Origin: Gammaproteobacteria bacterium UBA2965
GTDB lineage: Bacteria; Pseudomonadota; Gammaproteobacteria; Pseudomonadales; Azotimanducaceae
NCBI GenBank assembly: GCA_002348385.1
Contig: DEBD01000005.1
Coordinates: 9,743-73,742, forward strand
DNA: 64,000 nucleotides
Direction: 5' to 3'
Shown: one piece after another, positions 14,068 through 22,823 of the stretch
How the letters are laid out: every line of letters starts with the position of its first letter
Numbering within the stretch: the stretch's first letter is position 1
Notes under the pieces: generated by a model
Databases searched by the model: none
Told to the model about the DNA's origin: nothing
The model's input: the letters and a program-made list of their open reading frames with translations, nothing else
Position numbers and translations under genes: made by a program

Positions 14068-16341
14068 TCACACCCGCCCCGAATGCGGCCAGAATGGATC
14101 CCGTGGCGGCACTCGCCACTGACTGAGGCCCTCGACCCGGCTAGCCTCCAGATCGAACGGTAGCGAACGCACCCGCATGCCGGTGGCCAGGTAGACGGCA
14201 TTGGCCACCGCCGGCGCGATAGGCGGCAGCCCGGGCTCACCCACACCCGTGGGTTCGGTACCGTTGTCCAGGATTACCACCTCCACTTCCGGCGCTTCAT
14301 CCATGCGCAGAATCGGATAGTCGTGGAAGTTGCTTTCCCTGATTGCTCCATTTTCGAGCTCGAGCTTTCCGTAGAGAGCAGCGGTCAGACCGAACATGAT
14401 GCCACCCTCCATCTGGGCCCGGACTACGTCAGGATTCACCGCGGTACCGCAGTCCACCACGCACAGCACCTTGTGCACGCGGATCTTCCCGCTGCTGACC
14501 GACACTTCCGCTACCTGCGCCACGTCCGTAGCGAACGAGTGATGTGCGGCAAAGCCCAGATGATGCCCCGCACCTGGGCGCATGCGACTCGCCCGCTCAC
14601 CCGCAACGCGAATTACATTATGCAAGCGTGGGTTGTTCTTGGTGTTGCTCAGGCGGAACTCGATGGGGTCGACCCCGGCCGCTTCGGCCAACTCGTCCAC
14701 CATGGACTCTTTCGCAAACGCCGTGTACGAGTGCCCGACCGAGCGCCAGAAGGTAAGCGGCAAGCCGTGATCCACGGTAGTGTGGGTCACTCTCAAGTTT
14801 TCGAAATCGTAATCGGCGTGCAGGCCTTCCACGCTGCTCGGGTCCGCAAACCATCCCTTGGTAAGATCATCCGACAAGCCAGCCATCCAGGTGACGGTGC
14901 TCGCGTCCAAGCCCGGAAACAAGCCAGGTAACAGATTTTCAATGCTGTCGGGCGTGATGTTGCCCCCTACCCGGGCGGCATCCCACGTGCTCAGATGACC
15001 CTCGGCGTCGACACCCGCCTTGATACGCATCAGCGATGCCGGACGGTAGACACCGTGCCTCATGTCGTCTGCACGGGACCACAACAGCTGAATGGGCTTG
15101 CCCGTTGCCACCGCCAGCTCGGTAGCCTCGATGACGTGGGTCATGGTGGCGCGGCGACCGAATCCACCACCCAGATAGGCGTTGTGCACACGCACTTTTT
15201 CCTCTTCGAGGCCGGCAAAACGCGCCACCAGACCCTGGGCCACGGTAGGGCTCTGAGTGCCGGTCCACAGATCGGCCTCGCCGTTCTCGAGCTTCACCAC
15301 CGCGTTCATCGGCTCCAGTGGGGCGTGGGCGAGATAAGGGACCCAATATTCACTTTCCACCACAGTCTCGGCAGCTGCAAACCCGGCATCGAGGTCGCCC
15401 TCTTCCGGCCCTACCAGGCCTTCGTCTGTTTGCAGGCCAGCCTGATAGTCATCGCGCACGGTCTGCGTACTCACCGCTCCCAGCGGCGCGTCTTCCCACT
15501 CGGGCTCGATCGTCTCGGCCGCCGTTTTCGCCTGCCAGAACTTCTCCGCGACCACGGCGACACCACTGGAAATCTCCAGCACGTGCGTGACGCCAGGCAT
15601 CTGCCGGGCCTTGGTCTTATCCACAGACTTCAAGCGCGCGCCAGCAACCGGCGAGCGCACCACCACCGCGTGGTGCATGCCAGGAATGTCTACGTCGATG
15701 CCGAATTGCGCCGTGCCAGTGGCTTTGGCAATGGAATCGATGCGCGGCAGTTCCTTGCCGATGTAGCGAAATTCGGACGGCGCCTTCAACGGCGCACCCT
15801 CTTGTGCGGTCAGTGTTTGAGCCGTGGCCACGAAGCGCCCGTAAGCGTGGCGCTCGCCATCAGCCAGCACGTGTCCGTCTGCAGTAGTAATTCGCTCTCG
15901 CGCCACACCGAGATCCCGCGCGGCGGCTTCCACCAGCAGCGCTCGCGTATCGGCTCCCACCTGACGCAGCTGCTCATAGTGCGCCCGGATAGATCCGCTA
16001 CCACCGGTCATCTGAATGCCCGCGCCGGGAATGCCGTAATCGGAATGCACGCCCGCAAAAGCCACGTCCAGATTGACTGGATCGTAATCCAACTCCTCGC
16101 AGATCAGGGTACCGAGACCGGTGGTAACCCCCTGGCCCATCTCGTCGCGCGGGCAATAGAAGCGAACGACGTTGTCCGGGGTTATCTGCAGGAATGCGTT
16201 GGGCACCAGGCTACCTTCGGTTTTTTCGATTGGCAGCGGGGCGCGCGAACAACCAGATAGGGAGAACCCCACTACCAGCCCGCCACCCACGACGGCCGTG
16301 GTGCCGAGGAACTTGCGGCGGGAGACGTTTACCGTGCTCAT
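14068..16341 (-). CDS. Exported molybdenum hydroxylase large subunit (IorB type)
   Basis: 757 residues from the ATG at 16341, which overlaps the 2Fe-2S gene stop as ATGA. The N-terminus has a twin-arginine leader SRRKFLGTTAVVGGG and a lipobox-like LSGCS, so the folded enzyme is exported and perhaps lipid-anchored. It has the duplicated hammerhead layout of isoquinoline 1-oxidoreductase beta subunits: CPRDEMGQGVTTGLGTLICEEL, YLGGGFGRRATMTHVIEA, FWRSVGHSYTAFAKESMVDE and the Glu loop TGVGEPGLPPIAPAVANA. Enzymes of this type pass electrons to cytochromes and lack an FAD subunit. No c-type heme motif is present here. Confidence 0.92.
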   Translation of the reverse strand: MSTVNVSRRKFLGTTAVVGGGLVVGFSLSGCSRAPLPIEKTEGSLVPNAFLQITPDNVVRFYCPRDEMGQGVTTGLGTLICEELDYDPVNLDVAFAGVHSDYGIPGAGIQMTGGSGSIRAHYEQLRQVGADTRALLVEAAARDLGVARERITTADGHVLADGERHAYGRFVATAQTLTAQEGAPLKAPSEFRYIGKELPRIDSIAKATGTAQFGIDVDIPGMHHAVVVRSPVAGARLKSVDKTKARQMPGVTHVLEISSGVAVVAEKFWQAKTAAETIEPEWEDAPLGAVSTQTVRDDYQAGLQTDEGLVGPEEGDLDAGFAAAETVVESEYWVPYLAHAPLEPMNAVVKLENGEADLWTGTQSPTVAQGLVARFAGLEEEKVRVHNAYLGGGFGRRATMTHVIEATELAVATGKPIQLLWSRADDMRHGVYRPASLMRIKAGVDAEGHLSTWDAARVGGNITPDSIENLLPGLFPGLDASTVTWMAGLSDDLTKGWFADPSSVEGLHADYDFENLRVTHTTVDHGLPLTFWRSVGHSYTAFAKESMVDELAEAAGVDPIEFRLSNTKNNPRLHNVIRVAGERASRMRPGAGHHLGFAAHHSFATDVAQVAEVSVSSGKIRVHKVLCVVDCGTAVNPDVVRAQMEGGIMFGLTAALYGKLELENGAIRESNFHDYPILRMDEAPEVEVVILDNGTEPTGVGEPGLPPIAPAVANAVYLATGMRVRSLPFDLEASRVEGLSQWRVPPRDPFWPHSGRV

Positions 16342-16832
16342 GAGTTCACCTCCCGCCCGGCTGCCGCATTGTAGGCAAGCGAGGTGTCCCCCACCGATTG
16401 GATGGCCTTCTTGATGCGCGGATAGCACCCGCACCGGCAGATGTTGCCCGACATGGCCGCATCGATCTCGGCTTCGCTAGGCGTGGGATTGCTTGCCAGC
16501 AAGGCCGCTGCGGACATGATCTGCCCAGATTGGCAGTAGCCGCACTGGGGCACGCTGTGCTCGTGCCACGCGGCCTGCAGCGGGTGCAGGTCTTGGGGTG
16601 TACCGAGGCCTTCGATGGTGGTGACACGACGGTTAGCCACCGCCGCAACGGGCAGCGTACAGGTCCGCGATGCCACACCATCCACGTGCATGGTGCAGGC
16701 ACCGCAAAGTCCCGCGCCGCAGCCATATTTCGATCCCTTCAGCTTGAACGTATCTCTGATCACCCACAGCAACGGCGTATTTGGGTCGTCGTCGGTTCTC
16801 ACGGCCTCGCCGTTGAGTTCAAATTCGATCAT
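16338..16832 (-). CDS. 2Fe-2S subunit of IorAB-type molybdenum hydroxylase
   Basis: 164 residues from MIEFELNGEAVRTDDDPNTP. The cysteines lie in KYGCGAGLCGACTMHVDGV, SRTCTLPV, PQCGYCQSGQIMSAAALLAS and SGNICRCGCYPRIKKAIQSV, the standard two 2Fe-2S cluster pattern of IorA. It has no leader of its own and should be carried out with the twin-arginine large subunit. The start is the ATG at 16832; the frame is open 20 codons upstream but that part is not conserved in type. It is preceded 56 bases upstream by a class II aldolase gene on the same strand. Confidence 0.93.
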   Translation of the reverse strand: MIEFELNGEAVRTDDDPNTPLLWVIRDTFKLKGSKYGCGAGLCGACTMHVDGVASRTCTLPVAAVANRRVTTIEGLGTPQDLHPLQAAWHEHSVPQCGYCQSGQIMSAAALLASNPTPSEAEIDAAMSGNICRCGCYPRIKKAIQSVGDTSLAYNAAAGREVNS

Positions 16833-16888
16833 CGGTGGTTCCTCAATGCGCGCGGCGAGTATAACCCGCCACTTCTCGGCGAATCGCG

Positions 16889-17545
16889 TCAAGCCCTGCT
16901 GGCGTACGACAACGCTTCGGCTTTCTCAAAAAACTCCTCCCATTGAGGGTCTGATAGCCGTTTCGGCTCTCCCATCGCACGAGCGAGCACGTATTGGCGA
17001 CACATGACTTCCAGCCTTTGCGCGAAATCCACCGCGCTCTCCAGGTTGGGGCCGCGCGCGATCATGCCGTGGTTGCCGAGCAGACACGCGGTCCGGTGCG
17101 TGAGCGCGTTAGACGCATCGTCCGCCAGCTGCTGCGTCCCGAAGGTGGAATAAGGCACACAAGGGACGTCGCCTCCACCGAATACGCCAACCAGGTAGTG
17201 GAAACCCGGCAGCGCCATCTCGTGACTCGAAACGGCCACGCAGTAGTCTGAATGGGTGTGCACCACGGCGTTCGATTCAGGGTGACGCTCATAAATGGCG
17301 GCGTGCATGCGCCACTCAGACGAGGGGGAACGCTCACCCTCGTAGCTACCATCGAAAGCAGTGGCCACCACGTTGTCCACGGAAATGGAGTCTCCCGTGG
17401 CCCCGCCGGGCGAGATCAACATCTGTTCGCCAAAGCGAACACTCAGATTGCCCGATGCCATCTCATTGAGACCCAAGGCGTCCACCTTCTGGTAGTGCGC
17501 GACCAGCGCCTGGCGCAGGCTCAGCTCATCAAACGTATCAGCCAT
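16889..17545 (-). CDS. Class II aldolase/adducin family protein
   Basis: 218 residues from the ATG at 17545. The fold of L-fuculose-phosphate aldolase/RhaD is shown by NEMASGNLSVRFGEQMLISP, the zinc ligands in AVVHTHSDYCVAVS and the later LLGNHGMIARG. These proteins cleave or epimerise sugar phosphates or hydroxy acids with a zinc ion; members near catabolic CoA genes are often of unknown substrate. It lies 58 bases after the esterase-like gene and 56 before the IorA gene, so it is probably part of a four-gene minus-strand operon ending at 14068. Confidence 0.88.
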   Translation of the reverse strand: MADTFDELSLRQALVAHYQKVDALGLNEMASGNLSVRFGEQMLISPGGATGDSISVDNVVATAFDGSYEGERSPSSEWRMHAAIYERHPESNAVVHTHSDYCVAVSSHEMALPGFHYLVGVFGGGDVPCVPYSTFGTQQLADDASNALTHRTACLLGNHGMIARGPNLESAVDFAQRLEVMCRQYVLARAMGEPKRLSDPQWEEFFEKAEALSYASRA

Positions 17546-17603
17546 GCTTATTCCTTGGTGAGTTCGAAGCAGATGAAAGATAAGTCTACGCGAGGCAACC
17601 CCG

Positions 17604-18737
17604 TCAGGAGACGTCCTTGAAGTCAGCGCTTGCAAGGCGCAGTTCCAGGCGCATGTCCGCCTGCAGGCGAACACGCTCGCTGTAGCGCCGCACGGCCGCG
17701 AGCGTGTACGCGCCGGTCCCCGTATAGGGAAACTGGGCGCTCACCAGATGTACCTGCATCTCGTGCCATCCCGCCGTGGGACCGCCGGCCGCGAAAATCT
17801 CAAACAAGCCCGCCGACCGACCCGTAATTCGCGCTCGGCCAAGCGGCTGGTTGTGCCCTTCCGGAAGGAAGGTAATCCAGGCATTTGCGGGCGCCGCCTC
17901 GTCGATGAGCAGCGAGCCGAGCACGGCGATGCGTGGGAAGTCCGTGAGAAAACCCCGGCGCCGCAGCCAGCGTGCTAACAGTTGGGTCCACTGGCCCGCA
18001 TCGGGGTCGCCAGGCATCAGACCCAGTCCATGCTCGCCGTCGTTGAAGATGTGCAGTTCGGCGCCAACGTTCGCGGCCAACATCGCATCGTAAAAGAGGG
18101 TCGACTGATTGGCCGGCACGGTGATGTCTTCGTGGGTGGTGACGATAAACGCGGGCGGGGTCCTTTCGCTCACCGCCTCGTCCACCGGGTGGTACTCGTC
18201 AGCTTTGCGACCCCGCTTGGCCCCATTGGTCACCGCATAGATCGGAACGATGAAATCCGGCCGGCACCCCTCTCGCTCGACGGGATCAACGTCGTTTGGA
18301 TTGCCCCCGTCCCATGCCGTCGCCGCGGCACAACTCAAGTGTCCGCCCGCCGAGAATCCCAGCATACCGACCCGGTCGGCAGCGATACCGAACTCGGCCG
18401 CGCGCGTACGCACGTATCTGATAGCCCGCTGTGCATCCAGCAGCGAAACCGAGGAGTGGTAGGTGGGCCCCAACCGGTAACGCAGCACAAAAGCGGCAAT
18501 GCCCATGCCATTGAGCCACCTGGCCACCTGCAGGCCCTCGTGATCCGAGGCGAGACTTCTGTACCCACCACCGGGGCACACGATCATAGCGCAGCCGTTG
18601 GCCTCGTCGGGCAAATGCACTGACAGCACGGGTATGTCGAGCACATTGTCGCCTTCCGCTCCGGGCGCCCGCTCGGCCCAGAGACGCGCCACCTCAACGC
18701 CAATGCCATTGTCGTTCAGCAGAACGTCATCCGTCAC
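17604..18737 (-). CDS. Alpha/beta hydrolase with C-terminal beta-sandwich (regulatory-like) domain
   Basis: 377 residues. The first about 250 form an acetyl-esterase/BD-FAE type hydrolase: oxyanion CPGGGYRSLASDHEG, nucleophile GMLGFSAGGHLSC at about 148, acid in VTTHEDITVPANQS and histidine in NDGEHGLGLMPGD. Residues about 265-370 are an extra domain: PRIAVLGSLLIDEAAPANAW, ITFLPEG, LGRARITGRSAGLFEIFAAG. It resembles CarboxypepD_reg-like beta-sandwiches (x-G-x-V-x-x-x-G-x-P-x-x-x-A-x-I). No signal peptide is seen, so an extracellular binding role is unlikely. It starts a minus-strand operon and diverges from the MaoC gene. Confidence 0.85.
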   Translation of the reverse strand: MTDDVLLNDNGIGVEVARLWAERAPGAEGDNVLDIPVLSVHLPDEANGCAMIVCPGGGYRSLASDHEGLQVARWLNGMGIAAFVLRYRLGPTYHSSVSLLDAQRAIRYVRTRAAEFGIAADRVGMLGFSAGGHLSCAAATAWDGGNPNDVDPVEREGCRPDFIVPIYAVTNGAKRGRKADEYHPVDEAVSERTPPAFIVTTHEDITVPANQSTLFYDAMLAANVGAELHIFNDGEHGLGLMPGDPDAGQWTQLLARWLRRRGFLTDFPRIAVLGSLLIDEAAPANAWITFLPEGHNQPLGRARITGRSAGLFEIFAAGGPTAGWHEMQVHLVSAQFPYTGTGAYTLAAVRRYSERVRLQADMRLELRLASADFKDVS

Positions 18738-18921
18738 ATGCAGCTCCTTATTGAATTCAACGCATTCACCGCCTGGTCAGCACCAGCCCGATACCACAAC
18801 GCGACCCGATACTAGCATCTGCAATCACGGGAACCGCTGGCGCAAATCCCTTTGTCGCATAGAGCAAGGCTGGCCGGTTTGGTGCACACTGGAGTCTGAC
18901 AACCACGCCAAAGGAACACCC

Positions 18922-19389
18922 ATGCAAGGCCCGGTACGCACCATGACCCTCGACGAAGTCCAATCTTTCACCGGCAAGGAAATCGGAGTATCCGACTGGT
19001 TCACCCTGGATCAGGAAAAGATCAATCAGTTTGCCGACCTCACCGAAGACCACATGTTTCTGCACGTGGACCCGGACGCCGCCAAGGTGACGCCATTCGG
19101 CGGAACCATTGCCCACGGCCTGCTGACCCTGTCCATGATGCCGGTGATGGCCTATCAGGCCATGCCCGGAGTCTCCGGCACCAAGATGGGGGTGAATTAC
19201 GGCTACAACAAGGTGCGCTTCATGGCTCCGGTCAAGAACGGCAAGCGCATTCGCGGACACTTCGTCGTGCAGGGCATCGAGGACAAGGGTGACGACCGAC
19301 GCCAGATCACCCACGACGTATCCATCGAGATTGAAGGTGAATCCAAGCCCGCCCTGGTAGCGGAGTGGATCACCATGGTGTGGATGTAG
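18922..19389 (+). CDS. MaoC-like (R)-specific enoyl-CoA hydratase
   Basis: 155 residues from the ATG at 18922. It is a single hot-dog MaoC protein: VSDWFTLDQEKINQFADLTE, hydratase catalytic segment EDHMFLHVDPDAAKVTPFGG with Asp and His, IAHGLLTLSMMP, and the overhang NYGYNKVRFMAPVKNGKRIR typical of the NodN/MaoC subgroup. It would add water to trans-2-enoyl-CoA to give (R)-3-hydroxyacyl-CoA. The frame is open upstream but the site AAAGGA before 18922 and the conserved start decide it. A hairpin follows at 19477-19515, so it is probably monocistronic. Confidence 0.9.
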   Translation: MQGPVRTMTLDEVQSFTGKEIGVSDWFTLDQEKINQFADLTEDHMFLHVDPDAAKVTPFGGTIAHGLLTLSMMPVMAYQAMPGVSGTKMGVNYGYNKVRFMAPVKNGKRIRGHFVVQGIEDKGDDRRQITHDVSIEIEGESKPALVAEWITMVWM

Positions 19390-19476
19390 CACCACCACCC
19401 ACTGCAAGCTGCGTGCTCGTTGCCCGTTATGGGATTTCAGGACGACATCGGCACACCTGGATTGGCCAGACCAATG

Positions 19477-19515
19477 GCGCAGGCGGTCTTCCGCCGCGCG
19501 GGGCACCGCCTGCGC
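19477..19515 (+). terminator. GC-rich hairpin after the MaoC gene
   Basis: An 11-bp perfect stem, GCGCAGGCGGT with ACCGCCTGCGC, encloses a 17-base loop about 90 bases after the MaoC stop and before the next plus-strand SDR gene. It is not followed by a T-run, so it may be a weak intrinsic terminator or a processing hairpin. Confidence 0.45.
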
Positions 19516-19652
19516 TTACGCGTCTGGGCGGTGCTCACGCGCCCGTAAAAGTTCTCGTCACGGCAGCCTGACCGCTCATGCAAATTGTTACCATGCCCTG
19601 AAGACTACTCGTTCAAGCCGGAGTTATGCGTCGGCGACCAACAGGAGGAACA

Positions 19653-20435
19653 ATGGTTGAAACCGCACTATTCGACCTCACCGGTAAGGTGGCTCTGCTC
19701 ACGGGTTCATCCAAAGGCATGGGCCGTGCCATGGCCGAGGCGCTTGCCGAACACGGCGCCAGCGTCATGATTTCCAGCCGCAAGCTGGAGCAATGCGAGG
19801 CGACGGCCGCGCAAATCAACCAGCGGGTAGGGGCCGAGCGCGCGCATGCGTTTGCCTGCAACGCCGGTTACCAGGACCAACTGCAGTCCCTGGTGGACGC
19901 AACCCACGAGCGTCTGGGCGACATCGATATCCTGGTGGGCAATGCCGGTGTCAACCCGTTCCACGGCTCCATGTCGGATATTTCCGACGAAGCCTTCGAC
20001 AAGATCATGTCTACCAACGTCAAAGCCAATCACTGGCTGGCGCAGATGGTAGCCCCGGACATGGTGGCAAAAGGGGCTGGTTCCATGATGTTTACATCCT
20101 CCACCGGCGCATTCAGTGCATCTGTGGCCCTGGGTGCCTACAGCATCTCGAAGCTGGCATTGATTGGACTGGCGCGCAATCTCGCCGCCGAGTTGGGCCC
20201 TAAGGGCGTGCGCGCAAACGCCATCTGCCCCGGCCTGGTGCGCACCGACTTCGCGCAGGCGCTTTGGGACAACCCGGAAGCCGAGCAGCGCGCCAACGAG
20301 CAGATTCCGCTGCGCCGGCTGGGCGAGGCCGACGACCTGAAGGGCCTCACCGTGTTTCTCGCCGCAGACGCGGCCAGCGGCTACATAACGGGCCAGGCGC
20401 TGACCGTATGCGGTGGCGCCCACATGTGGAGCTAG
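19653..20435 (+). CDS. Short-chain dehydrogenase/reductase
   Basis: 260 residues from the ATG at 19653, preceded by AGGAGGA seven bases before. NAD(P) binding: LTGSSKGMGRAM (TGxxxGxG); middle VGNAGVNP (NAG); catalytic Ser in MFTSSTGAFS and Tyr/Lys in GAYSISKLAL; C-terminal PLRRLGEADDLKGLTVFLAA. It is a classical SDR of FabG/DHRS4-like pattern and should oxidise a secondary alcohol or 3-hydroxyacyl-CoA. A second SDR gene follows five bases after its stop, suggesting an operon of SDR, SDR, VOC and hydratase. Confidence 0.92.
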   Translation: MVETALFDLTGKVALLTGSSKGMGRAMAEALAEHGASVMISSRKLEQCEATAAQINQRVGAERAHAFACNAGYQDQLQSLVDATHERLGDIDILVGNAGVNPFHGSMSDISDEAFDKIMSTNVKANHWLAQMVAPDMVAKGAGSMMFTSSTGAFSASVALGAYSISKLALIGLARNLAAELGPKGVRANAICPGLVRTDFAQALWDNPEAEQRANEQIPLRRLGEADDLKGLTVFLAADAASGYITGQALTVCGGAHMWS

Positions 20436-20440
20436 CCGTC

Positions 20441-21193
20441 ATGGGCGCCCAGCACAAAGTCGCGCTGATCACGGGCGCATCCGCCGGAATCGGCAAGGCG
20501 GCCGGCTTGGCGCTGGTCGCAGCCGGATGGAAAGTGACCTTCACCGCCCGCCGGGGCGAGTTGCTCAATCAGGCCGCAGAGCAATGCGGCGCAGACAATG
20601 CCCTGGCCGTGATCACCGACGTAGGCCAACCCGAATCGGTCAAACGTGCCTTCGACCAGACCGTGGAGAAATTTGGCCGCTTGGATCTGCTGTTCAACAA
20701 TGCCGGCCGGGGGGCGCCCCCGGTGCCGCTGGATGAGCTGCCGTATGAAACCTGGCTCGACGTGGTGAATGCCAACCTGAACGGCATGTTCCTGTGCACT
20801 CAAGCAGCATTTCGCATTTTCAAGCGGCAGGATCCCCAAGGCGGGCGCATCATCAACAACGGCTCCATTTCCGCCCAGGTACCGCGCCCCTTCTCGGCGC
20901 CCTATACGGCCACCAAGCATGCGGTGACCGGTCTCACCAAGAGCATCGCCCTGGACGGGCGCGCGCACGACATCTGCGCATGCCAGATCGACATCGGCAA
21001 CGCGGCCACCGAGATGACAGAGCCCATGTCTCGAGGCATTCTGCAGCCAAACGGCGACACCATCGTGGAGCCGCGCATGGACGTGCAGCACGTAGCCGAC
21101 ACCATCGTGCACATGGCCAGCTTGCCGCCCAACGCCAACGTGCTGAACATTACCCTCATGGCCACCAAGATGCCCTACGTCGGGCGCGGCTGA
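20441..21193 (+). CDS. Short-chain dehydrogenase/reductase
   Basis: 250 residues from the ATG at 20441, five bases after the preceding SDR stop. Marks: LITGASAGIGKAAGLAL, FNNAGRGAPPVPLDEL, Ser in INNGSISAQVPRPFS and catalytic Tyr/Lys in APYTATKHAVTGLTKSIALD. The C-terminus lacks the usual dinucleotide-loop glycine motif and ends in NVLNITLMATKMPYVGRG, as in the NAD(P)-dependent subgroup often labelled glucose/ribitol type. Substrate unknown. It is separate in sequence from the first SDR, so this is not a tandem duplication. Confidence 0.91.
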   Translation: MGAQHKVALITGASAGIGKAAGLALVAAGWKVTFTARRGELLNQAAEQCGADNALAVITDVGQPESVKRAFDQTVEKFGRLDLLFNNAGRGAPPVPLDELPYETWLDVVNANLNGMFLCTQAAFRIFKRQDPQGGRIINNGSISAQVPRPFSAPYTATKHAVTGLTKSIALDGRAHDICACQIDIGNAATEMTEPMSRGILQPNGDTIVEPRMDVQHVADTIVHMASLPPNANVLNITLMATKMPYVGRG

Positions 21194-21212
21194 AAACCCA
21201 CCAGCGCCTGCG

Positions 21213-21851
21213 GTGAACCAACTCGACCACATCGTCATCGCGGCCGCGGACCTGGACGCGGCCATCGCACAGTTCGCGGACGAAACCGGGTGCGTGCCCA
21301 GCCCGGGCGGATCACATCGAGGCCTAGGCACCAAGAACGCGCTGGCTTCGTTCGGATCGGATTGCTATCTGGAGCTCATCGCCCCCGATCCCGCGCAGCA
21401 GCTCAAAGGCACCTTTGGTGAGATTCTGTTGCAGCTTCCACAACCGCAGCCGTTACATTGGGCCATTCGCAGCAGGAACCTGCCCGGTGTGGCTGACAGC
21501 GCGCGAGCGCTGGGATTCGTCCCGAGCAAGATCCGCGACACCTCGAGAATGGCTCCGGATGGCGCGCGCCTGGACTGGCAACTGCTCGGGCTGTCCGGCC
21601 ACAACCTGGGAGGGCTCGTACCGTTTTTCATCGACTGGCTGGCCTGCGCGCATCCGTCTATTCATGCACCGCGGGTCGGGCCGCTACAGGAATTTACCAT
21701 TCGCACGATGCACGACGGCCTGCAGCGTCTCATCTCACAGACTAAGGGCGTTCAATGCACAGCGGGTGACGCACTGCTGAGCTTCTGCTTCACAGGAGAC
21801 AAAGGCGAGTTTCGCTACCGCGCCACTTCACCAACAGGATTCAAGCTATGA
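21213..21851 (+). CDS. VOC (glyoxalase-like) family protein
   Basis: 212 residues from a GTG start. NQLDHIVIAAADLDAAIAQF is the first beta-alpha unit of the Glyoxalase_3-like VOC proteins, followed by GLGTKNALASFGSDCYLELI, the metal-ligand type strand with a terminal Glu. Proteins of this family are metal-dependent isomerases, epimerases or ring dioxygenases, or act in ketoacid lactonisation; the reaction is not clear here. The next gene starts at an ATGA overlap with its stop, so the pair is coupled and likely shares a substrate. Confidence 0.82.
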   Translation: MNQLDHIVIAAADLDAAIAQFADETGCVPSPGGSHRGLGTKNALASFGSDCYLELIAPDPAQQLKGTFGEILLQLPQPQPLHWAIRSRNLPGVADSARALGFVPSKIRDTSRMAPDGARLDWQLLGLSGHNLGGLVPFFIDWLACAHPSIHAPRVGPLQEFTIRTMHDGLQRLISQTKGVQCTAGDALLSFCFTGDKGEFRYRATSPTGFKL

Positions 21852-22597
21852 CCGACTGGGCCAAGCGCTACGCCGAAGCACACCTCAGCAACACGCCGTT
21901 TGACAACGTTCAGGGAGAACTCGCAGACGCATCCATTGCTGACGCCTATGCTATACAGGCCGCGTTTGCAGACAGACTGCCCGGCACTCGGGTGGGTTAC
22001 AAAGCAGCACTCACCGCACAACCCGCACAACAGAGCATGGACATCACTGAGCCGGTCTCCGGCGTTCTGTTCGACTGGGGCGTCCGTGAGGCCGCGGCGC
22101 CGGTGACTGCCCCGCGCCCGATCCTGCTCGAAACCGAGCTGGGCTATCGCTTGAACAGCGACATCACGGCGCCCGTTCAACCGGACAGCGTTCTCGGTCT
22201 GATGGCCTCGTGCCAGCCCATGATCGAGATCGCCTCACCCAACTTGGCCGGTAAGCCCAGTGGCGTAGACCTGATAGCGGCCAACGCCGCGTCCTATGCG
22301 TTCATTGAGGGTGCCGCGCACGATGTGTACAGCCTTGATCTCGACAGCATCTCAGTCACTTTCACCCGCAATGGCAGCGTGCTGCACCACGACAGCGCCG
22401 CCTCGGTGCTCGAAGGCCAGTCGAATGCGTTGAGCTGGCTGATCAATCACCTGTTGGCACGCGCCCAGCCCCTACAACGCGGCATGCTGCTAATGACAGG
22501 CGCCATGGGACCGCCTCATCCGGCAACGTCAGGCAGCTACCGCGCAGATTTCGGACCGCTAGGCGTCATCGAGTTCTCGGTGACAGGCTCGGGATAG
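21848..22597 (+). CDS. 2-keto-4-pentenoate hydratase-like protein (MhpD family)
   Basis: 249 residues starting MTDWAKRYAEAHLSNTPFDN. The MhpD/FAH-superfamily marks are VGYKAALTAQPAQQSMDITE, the metal ligand strand RPILLETELGYRLNSDI, and QPMIEIASPNL; the C-terminus GSYRADFGPLGVIEFSVTG is typical of hydratases and decarboxylases of meta-cleavage pathways. It should act on a 2-hydroxy-penta-2,4-dienoate type dienol or similar ketoacid with a divalent metal. It is the last of a four-gene plus-strand set; no ring-cleavage dioxygenase is seen nearby. Confidence 0.85.
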   Translation: MTDWAKRYAEAHLSNTPFDNVQGELADASIADAYAIQAAFADRLPGTRVGYKAALTAQPAQQSMDITEPVSGVLFDWGVREAAAPVTAPRPILLETELGYRLNSDITAPVQPDSVLGLMASCQPMIEIASPNLAGKPSGVDLIAANAASYAFIEGAAHDVYSLDLDSISVTFTRNGSVLHHDSAASVLEGQSNALSWLINHLLARAQPLQRGMLLMTGAMGPPHPATSGSYRADFGPLGVIEFSVTGSG

Positions 22598-22823
22598 GAG
22601 ATCGACTCTGCTGGGGAACTAGCAGTAACGCTTCTCGCAGGTCCAGCCGCACCCACAATAGTCCCTACCTCAGCAAGCGACCGACAAGCACGCTCTTTAC
22701 CCCCTTGCAACCTCATCGGTTAGCGCCGCCCGACGCTACGCGCGTCAATGCGTTCTCGTGATAGCCTAGCGAAGCGGTGCTGCGGGGTGTACACCGCCCA
22801 TTGCCACATAGGAACCAAGCACC

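Noticed and set aside
19653..21193. Tandem duplication of the two adjacent SDR genes
   Set aside because: They share only the general SDR motifs; the rest differs, so they are distant paralogues brought together, not a recent duplication.
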